Notes under the pieces: generated by a model | Seen by the model: the letters and a program-made list of their open reading frames with translations, nothing else | The model's database searches: none | Told to the model about the DNA's origin: nothing | DNA from: Staphylococcus taiwanensis | GTDB taxonomy: Bacteria > Bacillota > Bacilli > Staphylococcales > Staphylococcaceae | Reading direction: 5' to 3' | NCBI GenBank assembly: GCA_020544305.1 | Contig: CP058667.1 | Coordinates: 1,612,001-1,676,000, forward strand | DNA length: 64,000 nt | Made by a program: the position numbers and the translations under genes | Shown here: piece by piece, positions 20,329 through 29,250 of the stretch | Layout of the letters: each line of letters opens with the position of its first letter | How positions within the stretch are numbered: the stretch's first letter is position 1

Positions 20329-22398
20329 CTATTTTTGAACTTCTTCTTTATAATCACAGTTTGAACATATTACTTGTGAACTACGTCCTTTTTTATGTTC
20401 CATTAAGTAGTGATTACATTTAGGACAGTCGCGACCTACAGGTTTATCCCATGAGATAAAGTCACAATCTGGATAATTTGAACAACCGTAAAACAATCTA
20501 TTTTTCTTAGATTTTCTTTCAACTACGTCGCCATCTTTACATTTAGGACATTTAACACCAATGGTTTTTACAATTGCTTTAGTATTTCTACAATCCGGGA
20601 AGTTTGAACAAGCCATAAATTTACCATAACGTCCCATTTTGATAACCATTGGTGATCCACATACTTCACAATCTTCCCCAGCTGGTTCATCTTTAATTTC
20701 TACTTTTTCCATTTCATCTTCAGCACGTTCAACATCTAATTTGAAACTTCCATAGAAATTATCAATTACTTTTCGCCAGCCAATATCTCCTTCGGCAATT
20801 TTATCAAGTAAAGTTTCCATGTTTACTGTAAACTCTACATCAATAATTTCAGGGAAATAGTCTTTAACCTGCTCATATACAATTTCGCCTAGTTCAGTAG
20901 GTACAAATCGTTTACTTTCAAGTTTAACGTAATTACGTTTTTGAATAGTATCAATCGTAGGTGCGTATGTTGAAGGTCTACCGATTTTTAGTTCCTCTAA
21001 AGTTTTAACTAAACGTGCTTCTGTATAACGTGGAGGCGGTTGAGTAAAGTGTTGTGCTGGTTCAATCTGAGTAGCAGTTACTTTATCGCCCTCGCTTAAA
21101 TTCGGCAATTTATTTTCTTTATCATTCTCTTTATCATCTTTCGCTTCAACATATAAAGTCATGAAACCTTTAAATTTAATTGTTTGACCATTAGCTCTAA
21201 ACTTAATGTCATTTTGTGTAACATCTAAAGCTACCGTGTCTAAAATTGCTGGGGCCATTTGGCTAGCTACAAATCTTTCCCAAATCAATTTATATAAACG
21301 ATGTTGGTCTCTAGTTAAATATGCTTTCATTTCGTCCGGTGTACGTAACGTACTCGTTGGACGAATAGCTTCATGGGCATCTTGATCTCCTTGCTTACCT
21401 TTAGCTGTTCTATTCGAAATATAATCTTTACCATATTTCTCCTCAATGTAAGACTTAGCTTCATCCTTAGCTGTTTGAGAAATACGAGTAGAATCGGTAC
21501 GCATATAAGTAATTAAACCAACTGTACCTTGTCTTTTAAGGTCAATACCTTCATATAATTGTTGTGCTAACATCATCGTTTTACGTGCTTTAAAGTTTAA
21601 TTTACGTGCAGCTTCTTGTTGTAGTGTAGACGTTGTAAAAGGGTTAGCTGGGTTTCTAGTTTTTTCTTTTTTGTTTACATTAGTGATTTCAAATTCGTCA
21701 CCATTTAATTCAGCTGTGATCTTCTCAACGTCTTTCTTATTTTTCAATTTAAAAGGTTTATTTTTATAATGTAGAAACTTAGCAGTAAACTTAGATTTTT
21801 TATATCTAAATTCTCCTTCAATTGACCAATATTCTTCAGGTTTAAAATTACGAATTTCATTTTCACGATCAATCACTAATCTTAATGCGACTGATTGAAC
21901 TCTACCTGCTGATAATCCTTTTTTTACTTTCTTCCATAATACTGGAGAAATATTATAACCAACTAGTCTATCTAAAATACGACGTGCCTGTTGCGCGTCT
22001 ACTAAATCCATTTCTATACCACGAGGATGTTTGAAACTTTCTTTTACTGCATCTTTTGTAATTTCATTAAATACAACTCTATTTTCTTTTGAATCGTCAA
22101 GTTCTAAAATTTTTGATAAATGCCAAGCAATCGCTTCACCTTCACGGTCGGGGTCACTTGCAAGAAAAACGTTTTTCGCTTTCTTAGCATATTTCTTTAA
22201 GTCTTTAACAACAGGACCTTTACCGCGAATTGTAATATATTTTGGTTCATAGTTATCTTCTACATCGACACCCATTTGACTTCTTGGTAAGTCTCTCACA
22301 TGTCCCATAGAAGCTATTACTTTATATTTTTTACCTAAATACTTTTCAATGGTTTTAGCTTTTGCAGGCGACTCAACTATGACTAAATTATCTGCCAA
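20329..22398 (-). CDS. topA: DNA topoisomerase I
   Basis: Type IA topoisomerase that relaxes negative supercoils. 689 residues: TOPRIM domain with Glu9 and DPDREGE (82-88), catalytic Tyr298 in [12 protein letters not shown], and three C-terminal cysteine-rich zinc ribbons (CEVC...C, CPKC...C, CPKC...CSNC). The start is TTG (translated [10 protein letters not shown]) with an AAGGGGG site eight bases upstream. It has its own promoter and is followed 26 bases later by trmFO. Confidence 0.97.
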   Translation of the reverse strand: MADNLVIVESPAKAKTIEKYLGKKYKVIASMGHVRDLPRSQMGVDVEDNYEPKYITIRGKGPVVKDLKKYAKKAKNVFLASDPDREGEAIAWHLSKILELDDSKENRVVFNEITKDAVKESFKHPRGIEMDLVDAQQARRILDRLVGYNISPVLWKKVKKGLSAGRVQSVALRLVIDRENEIRNFKPEEYWSIEGEFRYKKSKFTAKFLHYKNKPFKLKNKKDVEKITAELNGDEFEITNVNKKEKTRNPANPFTTSTLQQEAARKLNFKARKTMMLAQQLYEGIDLKRQGTVGLITYMRTDSTRISQTAKDEAKSYIEEKYGKDYISNRTAKGKQGDQDAHEAIRPTSTLRTPDEMKAYLTRDQHRLYKLIWERFVASQMAPAILDTVALDVTQNDIKFRANGQTIKFKGFMTLYVEAKDDKENDKENKLPNLSEGDKVTATQIEPAQHFTQPPPRYTEARLVKTLEELKIGRPSTYAPTIDTIQKRNYVKLESKRFVPTELGEIVYEQVKDYFPEIIDVEFTVNMETLLDKIAEGDIGWRKVIDNFYGSFKLDVERAEDEMEKVEIKDEPAGEDCEVCGSPMVIKMGRYGKFMACSNFPDCRNTKAIVKTIGVKCPKCKDGDVVERKSKKNRLFYGCSNYPDCDFISWDKPVGRDCPKCNHYLMEHKKGRSSQVICSNCDYKEEVQK

Positions 22399-22436
22399 AG
22401 TGAATTCCCCCTTGCTTTTTCGAGTACTAAAGATAA

Positions 22437-22466
22437 ATGATAAACGGTTAATTTTGATTTTGTCAA
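22437..22466 (-). promoter_or_regulatory. topA promoter
   Basis: On the minus strand a perfect TTGACA (22461-22466) is followed after 18 bases by TATCAT (22437-22442). It lies 38 bases upstream of the topA TTG start. The only consensus -35 element noticed in this part of the window. Confidence 0.6.
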
Positions 22467-22586
22467 TCTTTAAATTCTTTTAACGCAATTTTTATTCAAT
22501 CATTAATTAAATTTAGTAATATAAATTACACAAATATTCTTATTGAGAAATGTAAGTTTTAACCATTCAAGACACAACTTATTTAA

Positions 22587-23459
22587 TTACAGTATATGAT
22601 AATCATATAATATATCTTCTGCCTCGGATATAATCATAGCACCTTCTTGAGCACGTAGTAAGTTACCTTTTGTTAAAGGATTAAATATTGATCCAGGTAA
22701 TACATAAACATTTCGATTTTGTTCTAGCGCACAATCTATAGTAATTTGACTACCACTCTTCACCCGTGCTTCAGTAATTAGTACACCTCTAGAAAGACCG
22801 CTTATCAGACGATTACGTTGTGGAAAGTGATGTTTAGCAATCTTTTTAAATGGTGGATATTCACTAATAACAAGCCCTTTCTCTTCAATAATATTGCGTA
22901 ACTTTAGTGTTTCTTTCGGATAATGTATCATATGTCCATATCCTAATACAGCTATTGTAGGAAGTTGATATTTTATTGCAAAATGGTGTGCTAAGCTATC
23001 TGCACCTTTAGCTAATCCAGATATAATCGTTAGTGGTATTCGTTTAAAATGAGGAAATAAATATTGTAATGCTCTTGCAGAATAATTAGTAGCAGTGCGA
23101 GACCCAACAACACCTAGAGTATTAGTAGAATTTAATAACTTTACATTTCCACGGTAAAATATGAGAAGAGGAAAATCGTATATTTCTTTAAGTAGCTTAG
23201 GATAATTGGGGTTTAAGAATGTAACATATCTCACATCATTATCTTTTAAGAAGGTTAAAATTTCACTTAAATCTATATCAATAAATTTGTCTATTAGCTT
23301 ATTATGATTGTATATTTCATCCCATATCCTTAAAGTATCTTTTTGATCTTTATAAGACAAATTAAAATAGTCAGGATATAACGAAAGTAAGTGGTGTATC
23401 TGATGGGTAGAATAACCAACCCATCGCATTTTTAATAATAATTCATCGTTGTTAGTCAT
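22587..23459 (-). CDS. dprA: DNA-processing protein DprA
   Basis: Loads RecA on incoming single-stranded DNA during natural transformation and protects it. 290 residues: an N-terminal helical (SAM-like) part, then the Rossmann-like DprA domain with GVVGSRTATNYS, ISGLAKGADSLAHHFAI, and QRNRLISGLSRGVLITEA. The ATG at 23459 is chosen for its AAAGGAGA site; the frame upstream has no such support. It lies between fmhC and topA as in S. aureus. The C-terminal winged-helix domain of longer DprA proteins is absent. Confidence 0.93.
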   Translation of the reverse strand: MTNNDELLLKMRWVGYSTHQIHHLLSLYPDYFNLSYKDQKDTLRIWDEIYNHNKLIDKFIDIDLSEILTFLKDNDVRYVTFLNPNYPKLLKEIYDFPLLIFYRGNVKLLNSTNTLGVVGSRTATNYSARALQYLFPHFKRIPLTIISGLAKGADSLAHHFAIKYQLPTIAVLGYGHMIHYPKETLKLRNIIEEKGLVISEYPPFKKIAKHHFPQRNRLISGLSRGVLITEARVKSGSQITIDCALEQNRNVYVLPGSIFNPLTKGNLLRAQEGAMIISEAEDILYDYHIL

Positions 23460-23601
23460 GATGTCTTCTCCTTTAATCTCATTATAAAGTAATTCTGTCA
23501 ATTTGATATTTCATTATAAATACATTTCATTATCGAAATAAAATTAAAACTTAATGAGTAAAATAGAAGATTTACTTATGTAAACTAGCTTTTATAAAAG
23601 T

Positions 23602-23635
23602 AAAAAGTAGAGATTTATATCTATATCATCTCTAC
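23602..23635 (-). terminator. Terminator after the fmhC-like gene
   Basis: An 8-bp stem GTAGAGAT/ATCTCTAC (23607-23614 with 23628-23635), with further AT pairing inside, is followed on the minus strand by TTTTTA. Confidence 0.75.
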
Positions 23636-23643
23636 CTCATTTA

Positions 23644-24873
23644 TTATTTCCTATATAATTTATACAACAATTTATTTACTGGCTTAATAAAATCGCCTAC
23701 ATATTCTTCTACAAATGCATTGAATCCTTTTTTAAATTGTTGAACACCATAATCTTCTGCATCCTCACCAAAGTCGCCAGTTATGCCGTAGAAATTATAA
23801 CGCTCTATGCCTTTCTCTTTTGCGTAGCGTATCATATCCCATTGTAGACAATAGGCACCCATAAATTCATTGTATTTAGGATTAGAACCACTTGATAAAT
23901 AGTACATTTCGTGATTGTTATAAATAAACAATGCAGCAGCTAAATCAAGTAATGTACCATCCGTAATGATTAATTGTTCAGTTTTTGCTATTTTATTATA
24001 AAGGCTTTCTAGTTGTTGATTTAATTGCTGATATTTTGTTTTTGTCTTTTTTGAATTAGCATTCACGTTTAATGATTGTTTAATTTTAGTCATTTTCTCT
24101 TCTAATTCTATCGCTCGTTGCTTTAATAAATTTATATATTTATTTAAATCAATATAAGCTAACTTCATACATGCTTTATCACCATAAATTTCAAGCATTT
24201 GTTTGAAATAAGGTTCTTCTTGAAAATGAAAACCATGTTTTTCTTCAGCCATGTGAAACAGTCGATAAAATCTATTAGTTTCTTTTATTGATAAAGTTTT
24301 AATTTGCACACCCATTTCAATTGTCTTCATAATGTTACGTCTGGTTTGATATGACATGTCTTTTAATAATTGTTGTTCACTTTTATCTTTTAAATCTAAT
24401 ATAGAATGCCATCTTATTTGACTCATAGCTGAGTAGCCAGTTGTAAAACCTTGATGTTGGTATCCTAATTTATACATCACCTTGAACCACTGTTTATTGT
24501 TAAAGTGTTCTATAATCTCACCGTCAGCACTTCTTATATTCTCCAAGACATAAGGGTCAACTAGTATGAAAACACCTCTTCGCATACGTACATAATTCGT
24601 TAATTTTTTAAAGAAAAATTCAACTAACGCTAAATTAGTAAAATCCATCACTGGTCCTCGATGGGTATAAAAGTATTTAAACACCTTAAATATACGTGCA
24701 TCTGTTAATAAACAGGCAGCAACTACGTTACCGCTTTCTTTGACACCGACAATATGAACCCCTAAATTTCGTGCTTTCCTATATTTATATAACTCTTCAA
24801 TCTGAGTATAATGCGAAAATTGTTGTTCTACAAAGGATCTATATTCGTTAATATTCAATTTAGTAAATTTCAT
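23644..24873 (-). CDS. fmhC: FemABX-family aminoacyltransferase, FmhC-like
   Basis: Family members use aminoacyl-tRNA to add glycine or serine to the pentaglycine bridge of lipid II. The 409-residue protein has two GNAT-like folds separated by a coiled-coil arm (about 250-310). It matches S. aureus FmhC more closely than FemA or FemB: FILVDPY, GFTTGYS, EMSYQTRRNI-type, AEEKHGFHF and QFKKGFNA segments. FmhC/Epr proteins change cross-bridge serine content and susceptibility to glycyl-glycine endopeptidases (family knowledge; substrate here unproven). The ATG at 24873 matches the family start MKFT, but its ribosome binding site is weak; an in-frame ATG 13 codons upstream is an alternative. The lytN gene that precedes fmhC in S. 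aureus is missing. Confidence 0.88.
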   Translation of the reverse strand: MKFTKLNINEYRSFVEQQFSHYTQIEELYKYRKARNLGVHIVGVKESGNVVAACLLTDARIFKVFKYFYTHRGPVMDFTNLALVEFFFKKLTNYVRMRRGVFILVDPYVLENIRSADGEIIEHFNNKQWFKVMYKLGYQHQGFTTGYSAMSQIRWHSILDLKDKSEQQLLKDMSYQTRRNIMKTIEMGVQIKTLSIKETNRFYRLFHMAEEKHGFHFQEEPYFKQMLEIYGDKACMKLAYIDLNKYINLLKQRAIELEEKMTKIKQSLNVNANSKKTKTKYQQLNQQLESLYNKIAKTEQLIITDGTLLDLAAALFIYNNHEMYYLSSGSNPKYNEFMGAYCLQWDMIRYAKEKGIERYNFYGITGDFGEDAEDYGVQQFKKGFNAFVEEYVGDFIKPVNKLLYKLYRK

Positions 24874-24939
24874 TTTTTTGAGCTCTCTTTCATTTATTGA
24901 TGCTTTATTCATTGATTATTTCTAAATGAAAGAAATTTA

Positions 24940-24963
24940 TTATCTGTGTTGTTTTAATATCAT
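24940..24963 (-). CDS. Possible 7-codon leader peptide ahead of fmhC
   Basis: An ATG preceded at eight bases by a consensus AAGGAG site opens a frame of seven codons (MILKQHR) and stops, about 67 bases upstream of the fmhC start. Its ribosome binding site is stronger than that of fmhC. It may be a leader peptide, a remnant of a lost gene's start, or a chance match. Confidence 0.3.
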   Translation of the reverse strand: MILKQHR

Positions 24964-25044
24964 GATGTTTACTCCTTAATACTTATTTATAATTAGAATA
25001 TCACTATTCAATAAAATTGTTAATAAATTTTGCAAAACTATATA

Positions 25045-25146
25045 AAAAAAAACAAAAACCTAGACTCTGTAACAATTGATTGTCTCCATTCGAAATTAAT
25101 AAATTTAATATCAACTTCGAATAGAGACTGTCAATAAGAGTCTAGG
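25045..25146 (-). terminator. Large terminator after sucD
   Basis: The outer stem CCTAGACTCT/AGAGTCTAGG (25059-25068 with 25137-25146) and an inner 13-bp stem (25082-25094 with 25116-25128, one G-U pair on the minus strand) form a long hairpin. On the minus strand it is followed by TTTTTGTTTTTTTT. Separates sucCD from fmhC. Confidence 0.88.
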
Positions 25147-25173
25147 CAATGTTTAATTAGAAATTATTCATAT

Positions 25174-26079
25174 TTATTTAATTGTTAATAATTCTTCATA
25201 AATACCAGCTTCTTTAGCTGCTTCGATTAATGTAGTACCGATTTCTGAAGGTGTATCTGCAGTTTTAACACCACATTCATTTAATGTTTTAATTTTTTCA
25301 TCTGCAGTACCTTTACCACCAGAAATAATCGCACCGGCATGACCCATACGTTTACCTGGAGGTGCTGTTTGACCACCAATGAAACCAATAACTGGTTTGT
25401 TCATATTCGCTTTAATCCATTCAGCTGCTTCTTCTTCAGCTGTACCACCAATTTCACCAATCATTACAACAGCTTTAGTATCTTCATCTTCATTGAATTC
25501 TTTAAGTACATCGATGAAGTTAGTACCGTTAACTGGGTCCCCACCAATACCTACAGCAGTTGTTTGTCCAATGCCTTCTTCAGTTAATTGATGAACTGCT
25601 TCATAAGTTAAAGTACCAGAACGAGAAACTACTCCTACATGACCTTTTTTATGAATATAACCTGGCATGATACCAATTTTACATTCATCAGCTGTGATAA
25701 CGCCTGGGCAGTTTGGTCCTACTAAACGTGTTTTTCTACCTTCTAAATAGCGTTTAACTTTAACCATATCCACAACAGGAATATGTTCAGTAATACAGAT
25801 TACCATATCTAAATCTGCATCAGCTGCTTCTAGAATTGAATCAGCAGCAAATGGTGCTGGAACATAAACTACTGATACGTTTGCACCTGTTTCTTCTTTA
25901 GCTTCTGCAACTGTATTGTAAACTGGAACGCCTTCAACGACTTGTCCACCTTTACCTGGTGTTACCCCTGCAACAATTTGTGTGCCGTAATCAAGCATTT
26001 GTTTTGTATGGAAAAGGGCAGTAGACCCTGTGATACCTTGTACCATTACTTTAGTATTCTTATCTATAAATACACTCAT
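25174..26079 (-). CDS. sucD: Succinyl-CoA ligase, alpha subunit
   Basis: Citric acid cycle enzyme that makes ATP (or GTP) from succinyl-CoA. 301 residues. The CoA-binding Rossmann domain begins at [21 protein letters not shown]; the ligase domain carries the phospho-histidine in [17 protein letters not shown] start. It is 21 bases after sucC, so the two subunits are co-transcribed. A large terminator follows. Confidence 0.97.
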   Translation of the reverse strand: MSVFIDKNTKVMVQGITGSTALFHTKQMLDYGTQIVAGVTPGKGGQVVEGVPVYNTVAEAKEETGANVSVVYVPAPFAADSILEAADADLDMVICITEHIPVVDMVKVKRYLEGRKTRLVGPNCPGVITADECKIGIMPGYIHKKGHVGVVSRSGTLTYEAVHQLTEEGIGQTTAVGIGGDPVNGTNFIDVLKEFNEDEDTKAVVMIGEIGGTAEEEAAEWIKANMNKPVIGFIGGQTAPPGKRMGHAGAIISGGKGTADEKIKTLNECGVKTADTPSEIGTTLIEAAKEAGIYEELLTIK

Positions 26080-26100
26080 CTTAGTGTTCCCATCCTTTCC

Positions 26101-27267
26101 TTACGCTTCTTTAACAAGTTTAACAATTTTTTGTGCACCTTCAGCCATTGTAGCTGCTGGTTCAATTGCTAATCCTGATTCATTTAAGATTTCTTTACCG
26201 CGTTCTACATTTGTACCTTCTAAACGTACAACTAATGGTAAAGTTAATTCGACTTCTTTAACTGCTGCTACGATACCTTCAGCGATGACATCACATTTCA
26301 TGATTCCACCAAAGATATTTACGAAGATACCTTTAACATTGTCATCACCTAAAATGATTTTGAATGCTTCAGTAACTTTTTCTTTCGTAGCGCCGCCCCC
26401 TACGTCTAGGAAGTTAGCCGGATTTCCACCAAAATGATTAATCGTATCCATTGTTGCCATAGCTAAACCAGCACCGTTTACCATACAACCAATATCACCA
26501 TCTAATGCGATGTATGATAAGTCATATTTAGATGCTTCGATTTCTTTTGGATCTTCTTCTTCTAAGTCACGTAATTCTTGGATATCTTTATGTCTGAATA
26601 ACGCGTTATCATCGAAGTTAATTTTTGCATCTAACGCTAACACTTCACCATCACCAGTAGTTACTAATGGGTTAATTTCAACGATAGAGCAATCTTTTTC
26701 GATAAATACGTTGTATAAAGAAATTAAGAATTTCGCTGCTTTATTAATTGATTCTTTTGGAATATTAATATTGAAAGCAATACGACGTGCTTGATATGGT
26801 GATAAACCTACCACTGGATCAATTGTTTCTTTAAAGATTTTTTCTGGAGTTTTAGCAGCAACTTCTTCAATTTCAGTACCGCCTTCTTCAGAAGCCATTA
26901 AAGTGATACGGTCAGTTGCACGGTCGATAACAAAACCAACGTAATATTCTTTTTGAATATCGCAACCTTGTTCGATATATAAGCGTTTCACTTCTTTACC
27001 TTCTGGTCCAGTTTGGTGTGTAACCAATTGTTTACCTAATAATTCATTAGCGTAAGTTTCAACTTCAGATAGTGATTTAGCAATTTTAACACCACCTGCT
27101 TTACCTCTACCCCCAGCGTGGATTTGTGCTTTAACCACATAAACCTCTGAATCTAATTCTTTCGCCTTTTCCACTGCTTCTTCAGCAGTAAATGCTACTC
27201 GTCCTTCTGGAACTGCTACGCCCATTGAACGAAATATTTCTTTACCTTGATACTCGTGGATATTCAT
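26101..27267 (-). CDS. sucC: Succinyl-CoA ligase, beta subunit
   Basis: Carries the ATP-grasp nucleotide-binding domain (about 1-240) and the ligase domain that meets the alpha-subunit phospho-histidine. 388 residues; signatures [37 protein letters not shown] and [14 protein letters not shown] start with AGGAGG. The upstream region has a consensus promoter with a cre-like site inside, so carbon catabolite repression by CcpA is likely. Confidence 0.97.
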   Translation of the reverse strand: MNIHEYQGKEIFRSMGVAVPEGRVAFTAEEAVEKAKELDSEVYVVKAQIHAGGRGKAGGVKIAKSLSEVETYANELLGKQLVTHQTGPEGKEVKRLYIEQGCDIQKEYYVGFVIDRATDRITLMASEEGGTEIEEVAAKTPEKIFKETIDPVVGLSPYQARRIAFNINIPKESINKAAKFLISLYNVFIEKDCSIVEINPLVTTGDGEVLALDAKINFDDNALFRHKDIQELRDLEEEDPKEIEASKYDLSYIALDGDIGCMVNGAGLAMATMDTINHFGGNPANFLDVGGGATKEKVTEAFKIILGDDNVKGIFVNIFGGIMKCDVIAEGIVAAVKEVELTLPLVVRLEGTNVERGKEILNESGLAIEPAATMAEGAQKIVKLVKEA

Positions 27268-27305
27268 CTTCCATCCTCCTGCTTCTTAGGTTAAGTTCAT
27301 TTACA

Positions 27306-27334
27306 ATTATAAAAAATGAAAGCGCTATTGTAAA
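27306..27334 (-). promoter_or_regulatory. sucCD promoter
   Basis: Minus-strand TTTACA (27329-27334) and perfect TATAAT (27306-27311) are separated by exactly 17 bases. It lies about 40 bases upstream of sucC, after rnhB. Confidence 0.75.
27317..27330. promoter_or_regulatory. cre-like site (CcpA) in the sucCD promoter spacer
   Basis: TGAAAGCGCTATTG matches 12 of 14 positions of the Bacillus/Staphylococcus catabolite-response consensus TGWAANCGNTNWCA; only the last two bases differ. It lies between the -35 and -10 elements, so bound CcpA would block the polymerase. Confidence 0.6.
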
Positions 27335-27378
27335 CTGAAAGTGTTCCACTTTTTGCAATAAATTTAAAATTCAAATAA

Positions 27379-28146
27379 TTACAACATAGATTTTACTGGT
27401 TCAAAACTTTTACGATGGTGTGGTGTAATACCTAATTTAGCTAAGCCTTCAAGATGTTTTTTAGTTCCGTAACCTACATTTTTATCAAAGTCATAACCAG
27501 GATAATCTTTCGCAATATCTTTCATCAACGCATCTCGATATTCTTTTGCCATAATACTTGCCGCCGCTATCGATACACTTTTTGCATCACCTTTAATAAT
27601 TGAAGTTTGAGGAATTGGTGTATCTAATGTCATTGCATCAATTAATAAGTGATTAGGTCGATGACTTAATTGATCTAAAGCTCGTTTCATGGCAAGTTTT
27701 GTGGCATTATAAATATTTAGCTTATCAATCTCATCTGGACTGGCAATTCCATATGCATAATCTAATACACCATCTTTAAGTTGACAGTTTAATCGTTCTC
27801 TTTTAGTGGCCGAAACTTTCTTCGAATCATCCAATCCCAAATATTGGTGCCCTTCATTCAAGATTACTGCACATGCTACAACTGGTCCTGCTAATGGTCC
27901 GCGACCGACCTCATCTATCCCACAGATTAACGCTTTTGAATTTGAACTTAACAACTCAGTCTCATATTGTTTCATTACATTGTAATGCGCTATGATTTCT
28001 TTTTCTTTTAAAAGTTGTTTGCGTCGTCTTTCAATATTTAGTTGAACACCTTTTCGGGTATCTTTGTTTAAATCGTGTTGATCTAATTCCTCTATCGATT
28101 TAATCTCAGCCAATATACCTTTTACTTCATTAATTGTTTGCGTCAT
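27379..28146 (-). CDS. rnhB: Ribonuclease HII
   Basis: Removes ribonucleotides from DNA and RNA-DNA hybrids. 255 residues, with an N-terminal helical extension (about 1-70) typical of Gram-positive RNase HII, then the catalytic domain beginning [17 protein letters not shown] (acidic pair at 78-79) and a further aspartate in LLIDAM. The start overlaps the end of rbgA by 17 bases, so the two are probably translationally coupled. Confidence 0.96.
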   Translation of the reverse strand: MTQTINEVKGILAEIKSIEELDQHDLNKDTRKGVQLNIERRRKQLLKEKEIIAHYNVMKQYETELLSSNSKALICGIDEVGRGPLAGPVVACAVILNEGHQYLGLDDSKKVSATKRERLNCQLKDGVLDYAYGIASPDEIDKLNIYNATKLAMKRALDQLSHRPNHLLIDAMTLDTPIPQTSIIKGDAKSVSIAAASIMAKEYRDALMKDIAKDYPGYDFDKNVGYGTKKHLEGLAKLGITPHHRKSFEPVKSML

Positions 28147-29014
28147 TGTCTAATTCACTCTTCATTTCTGCATATAAGTCGAAGCAATAAGTACCAATTT
28201 TAGCGTTGCGTACATCATTAATGATAAGTTCAATCACCGCTTCATAATCTACTTCATTACCTCTTTGTAAAAGTCCGCGTCGACGTCCAATCGCATCAAA
28301 CCATTCTAATATTTCTGCGTCACTTGGTACATCAATTTTATAATGTTGTTTGAAGCCATCTAAATCATGTTTAAGTAAGAACTGTAAACCATAAATAGCA
28401 ACTTCATCTAAATGAACAATGCTATCTTTAATTGCACCTGTTAAGCTTAATTTCTTACCAACAATTTCATCTTCGAATTTAGGCCATAAAATACCTGGCG
28501 TATCTAACAATTGAAGAGATTGACCAACCTTAATCCATTGTTGTTGTTTGGTTACACCTGGCTTATTTCCTGTTTGAGCTATATTCTTTCTTGCTAACTT
28601 ATTAATTAATGTTGATTTACCGACATTCGGTATACCAACAATCATTGCTCTAATCGCTCTAGGTTTAAGTCCTTTAGCTTTTTCTCGCTCAAATTTTTCT
28701 TTTGTTGCTTCAATAGCAGCGGTTTCCACACCTTTTAAATTTTTACCATGTTTCGCATCCACTGCTACAGGATAATATCCTTTTTCGATAAAGAATTGTT
28801 CCCATTTCTGCATCTCATTTAGATTTGACATATCTTTTTTATTTAGAATAACCACACGTGGTTTTTGCTTAATTACTTCATCAATCATTGGATTACGAGA
28901 ACTATATGGAATTCGTGCATCAACTAATTCAAAGACAACATCAACTTTCTTAAGTTGTTCTGTCACTTCACGTTTGGCTTTGGCCATATGTCCTGGATAC
29001 CATTGAATTGGCAT
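28130..29014 (-). CDS. rbgA: Ribosome biogenesis GTPase RbgA (YlqF)
   Basis: Circularly permuted GTPase needed for late assembly of the 50S subunit in Firmicutes. 294 residues; the motif order is G4 NKKD (58-61), G1 GIPNVGKST (127-135), G3 DTPG (171-174), which is the permuted order. The N-terminus [16 protein letters not shown] is diagnostic. ATG start with AAGGTG. It overlaps rnhB and is divergent from the yfhO genes. Confidence 0.97.
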   Translation of the reverse strand: MPIQWYPGHMAKAKREVTEQLKKVDVVFELVDARIPYSSRNPMIDEVIKQKPRVVILNKKDMSNLNEMQKWEQFFIEKGYYPVAVDAKHGKNLKGVETAAIEATKEKFEREKAKGLKPRAIRAMIVGIPNVGKSTLINKLARKNIAQTGNKPGVTKQQQWIKVGQSLQLLDTPGILWPKFEDEIVGKKLSLTGAIKDSIVHLDEVAIYGLQFLLKHDLDGFKQHYKIDVPSDAEILEWFDAIGRRRGLLQRGNEVDYEAVIELIINDVRNAKIGTYCFDLYAEMKSELDNDANN

Positions 29015-29250
29015 AATTATTCACCTTACTTTCAATTAATTCTATTTCAACTTTTTGATTATACTCGAAAAGAAAAACGATAACCACTTTAACTTAAATT
29101 CAACCTCTATTTTAGCATTCATTATTTAAAACGTTAAAGTACTGTAAATTTGCCATTCATCAAAGCATAATTACTTTTAATCCGATAACCTATCCCCTAC
29201 AATTAATATGTTGTTATATAAAAATCACTTCCTAAATTTAGAGGTTAAAT

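Noticed and set aside
29015-29250. Small RNA or promoter in the rbgA-yfhO divergent region
   Set aside because: The 236-base region is AT-rich, but I could not find a convincing promoter pair or hairpin beyond the TAGAGG site of the first yfhO.
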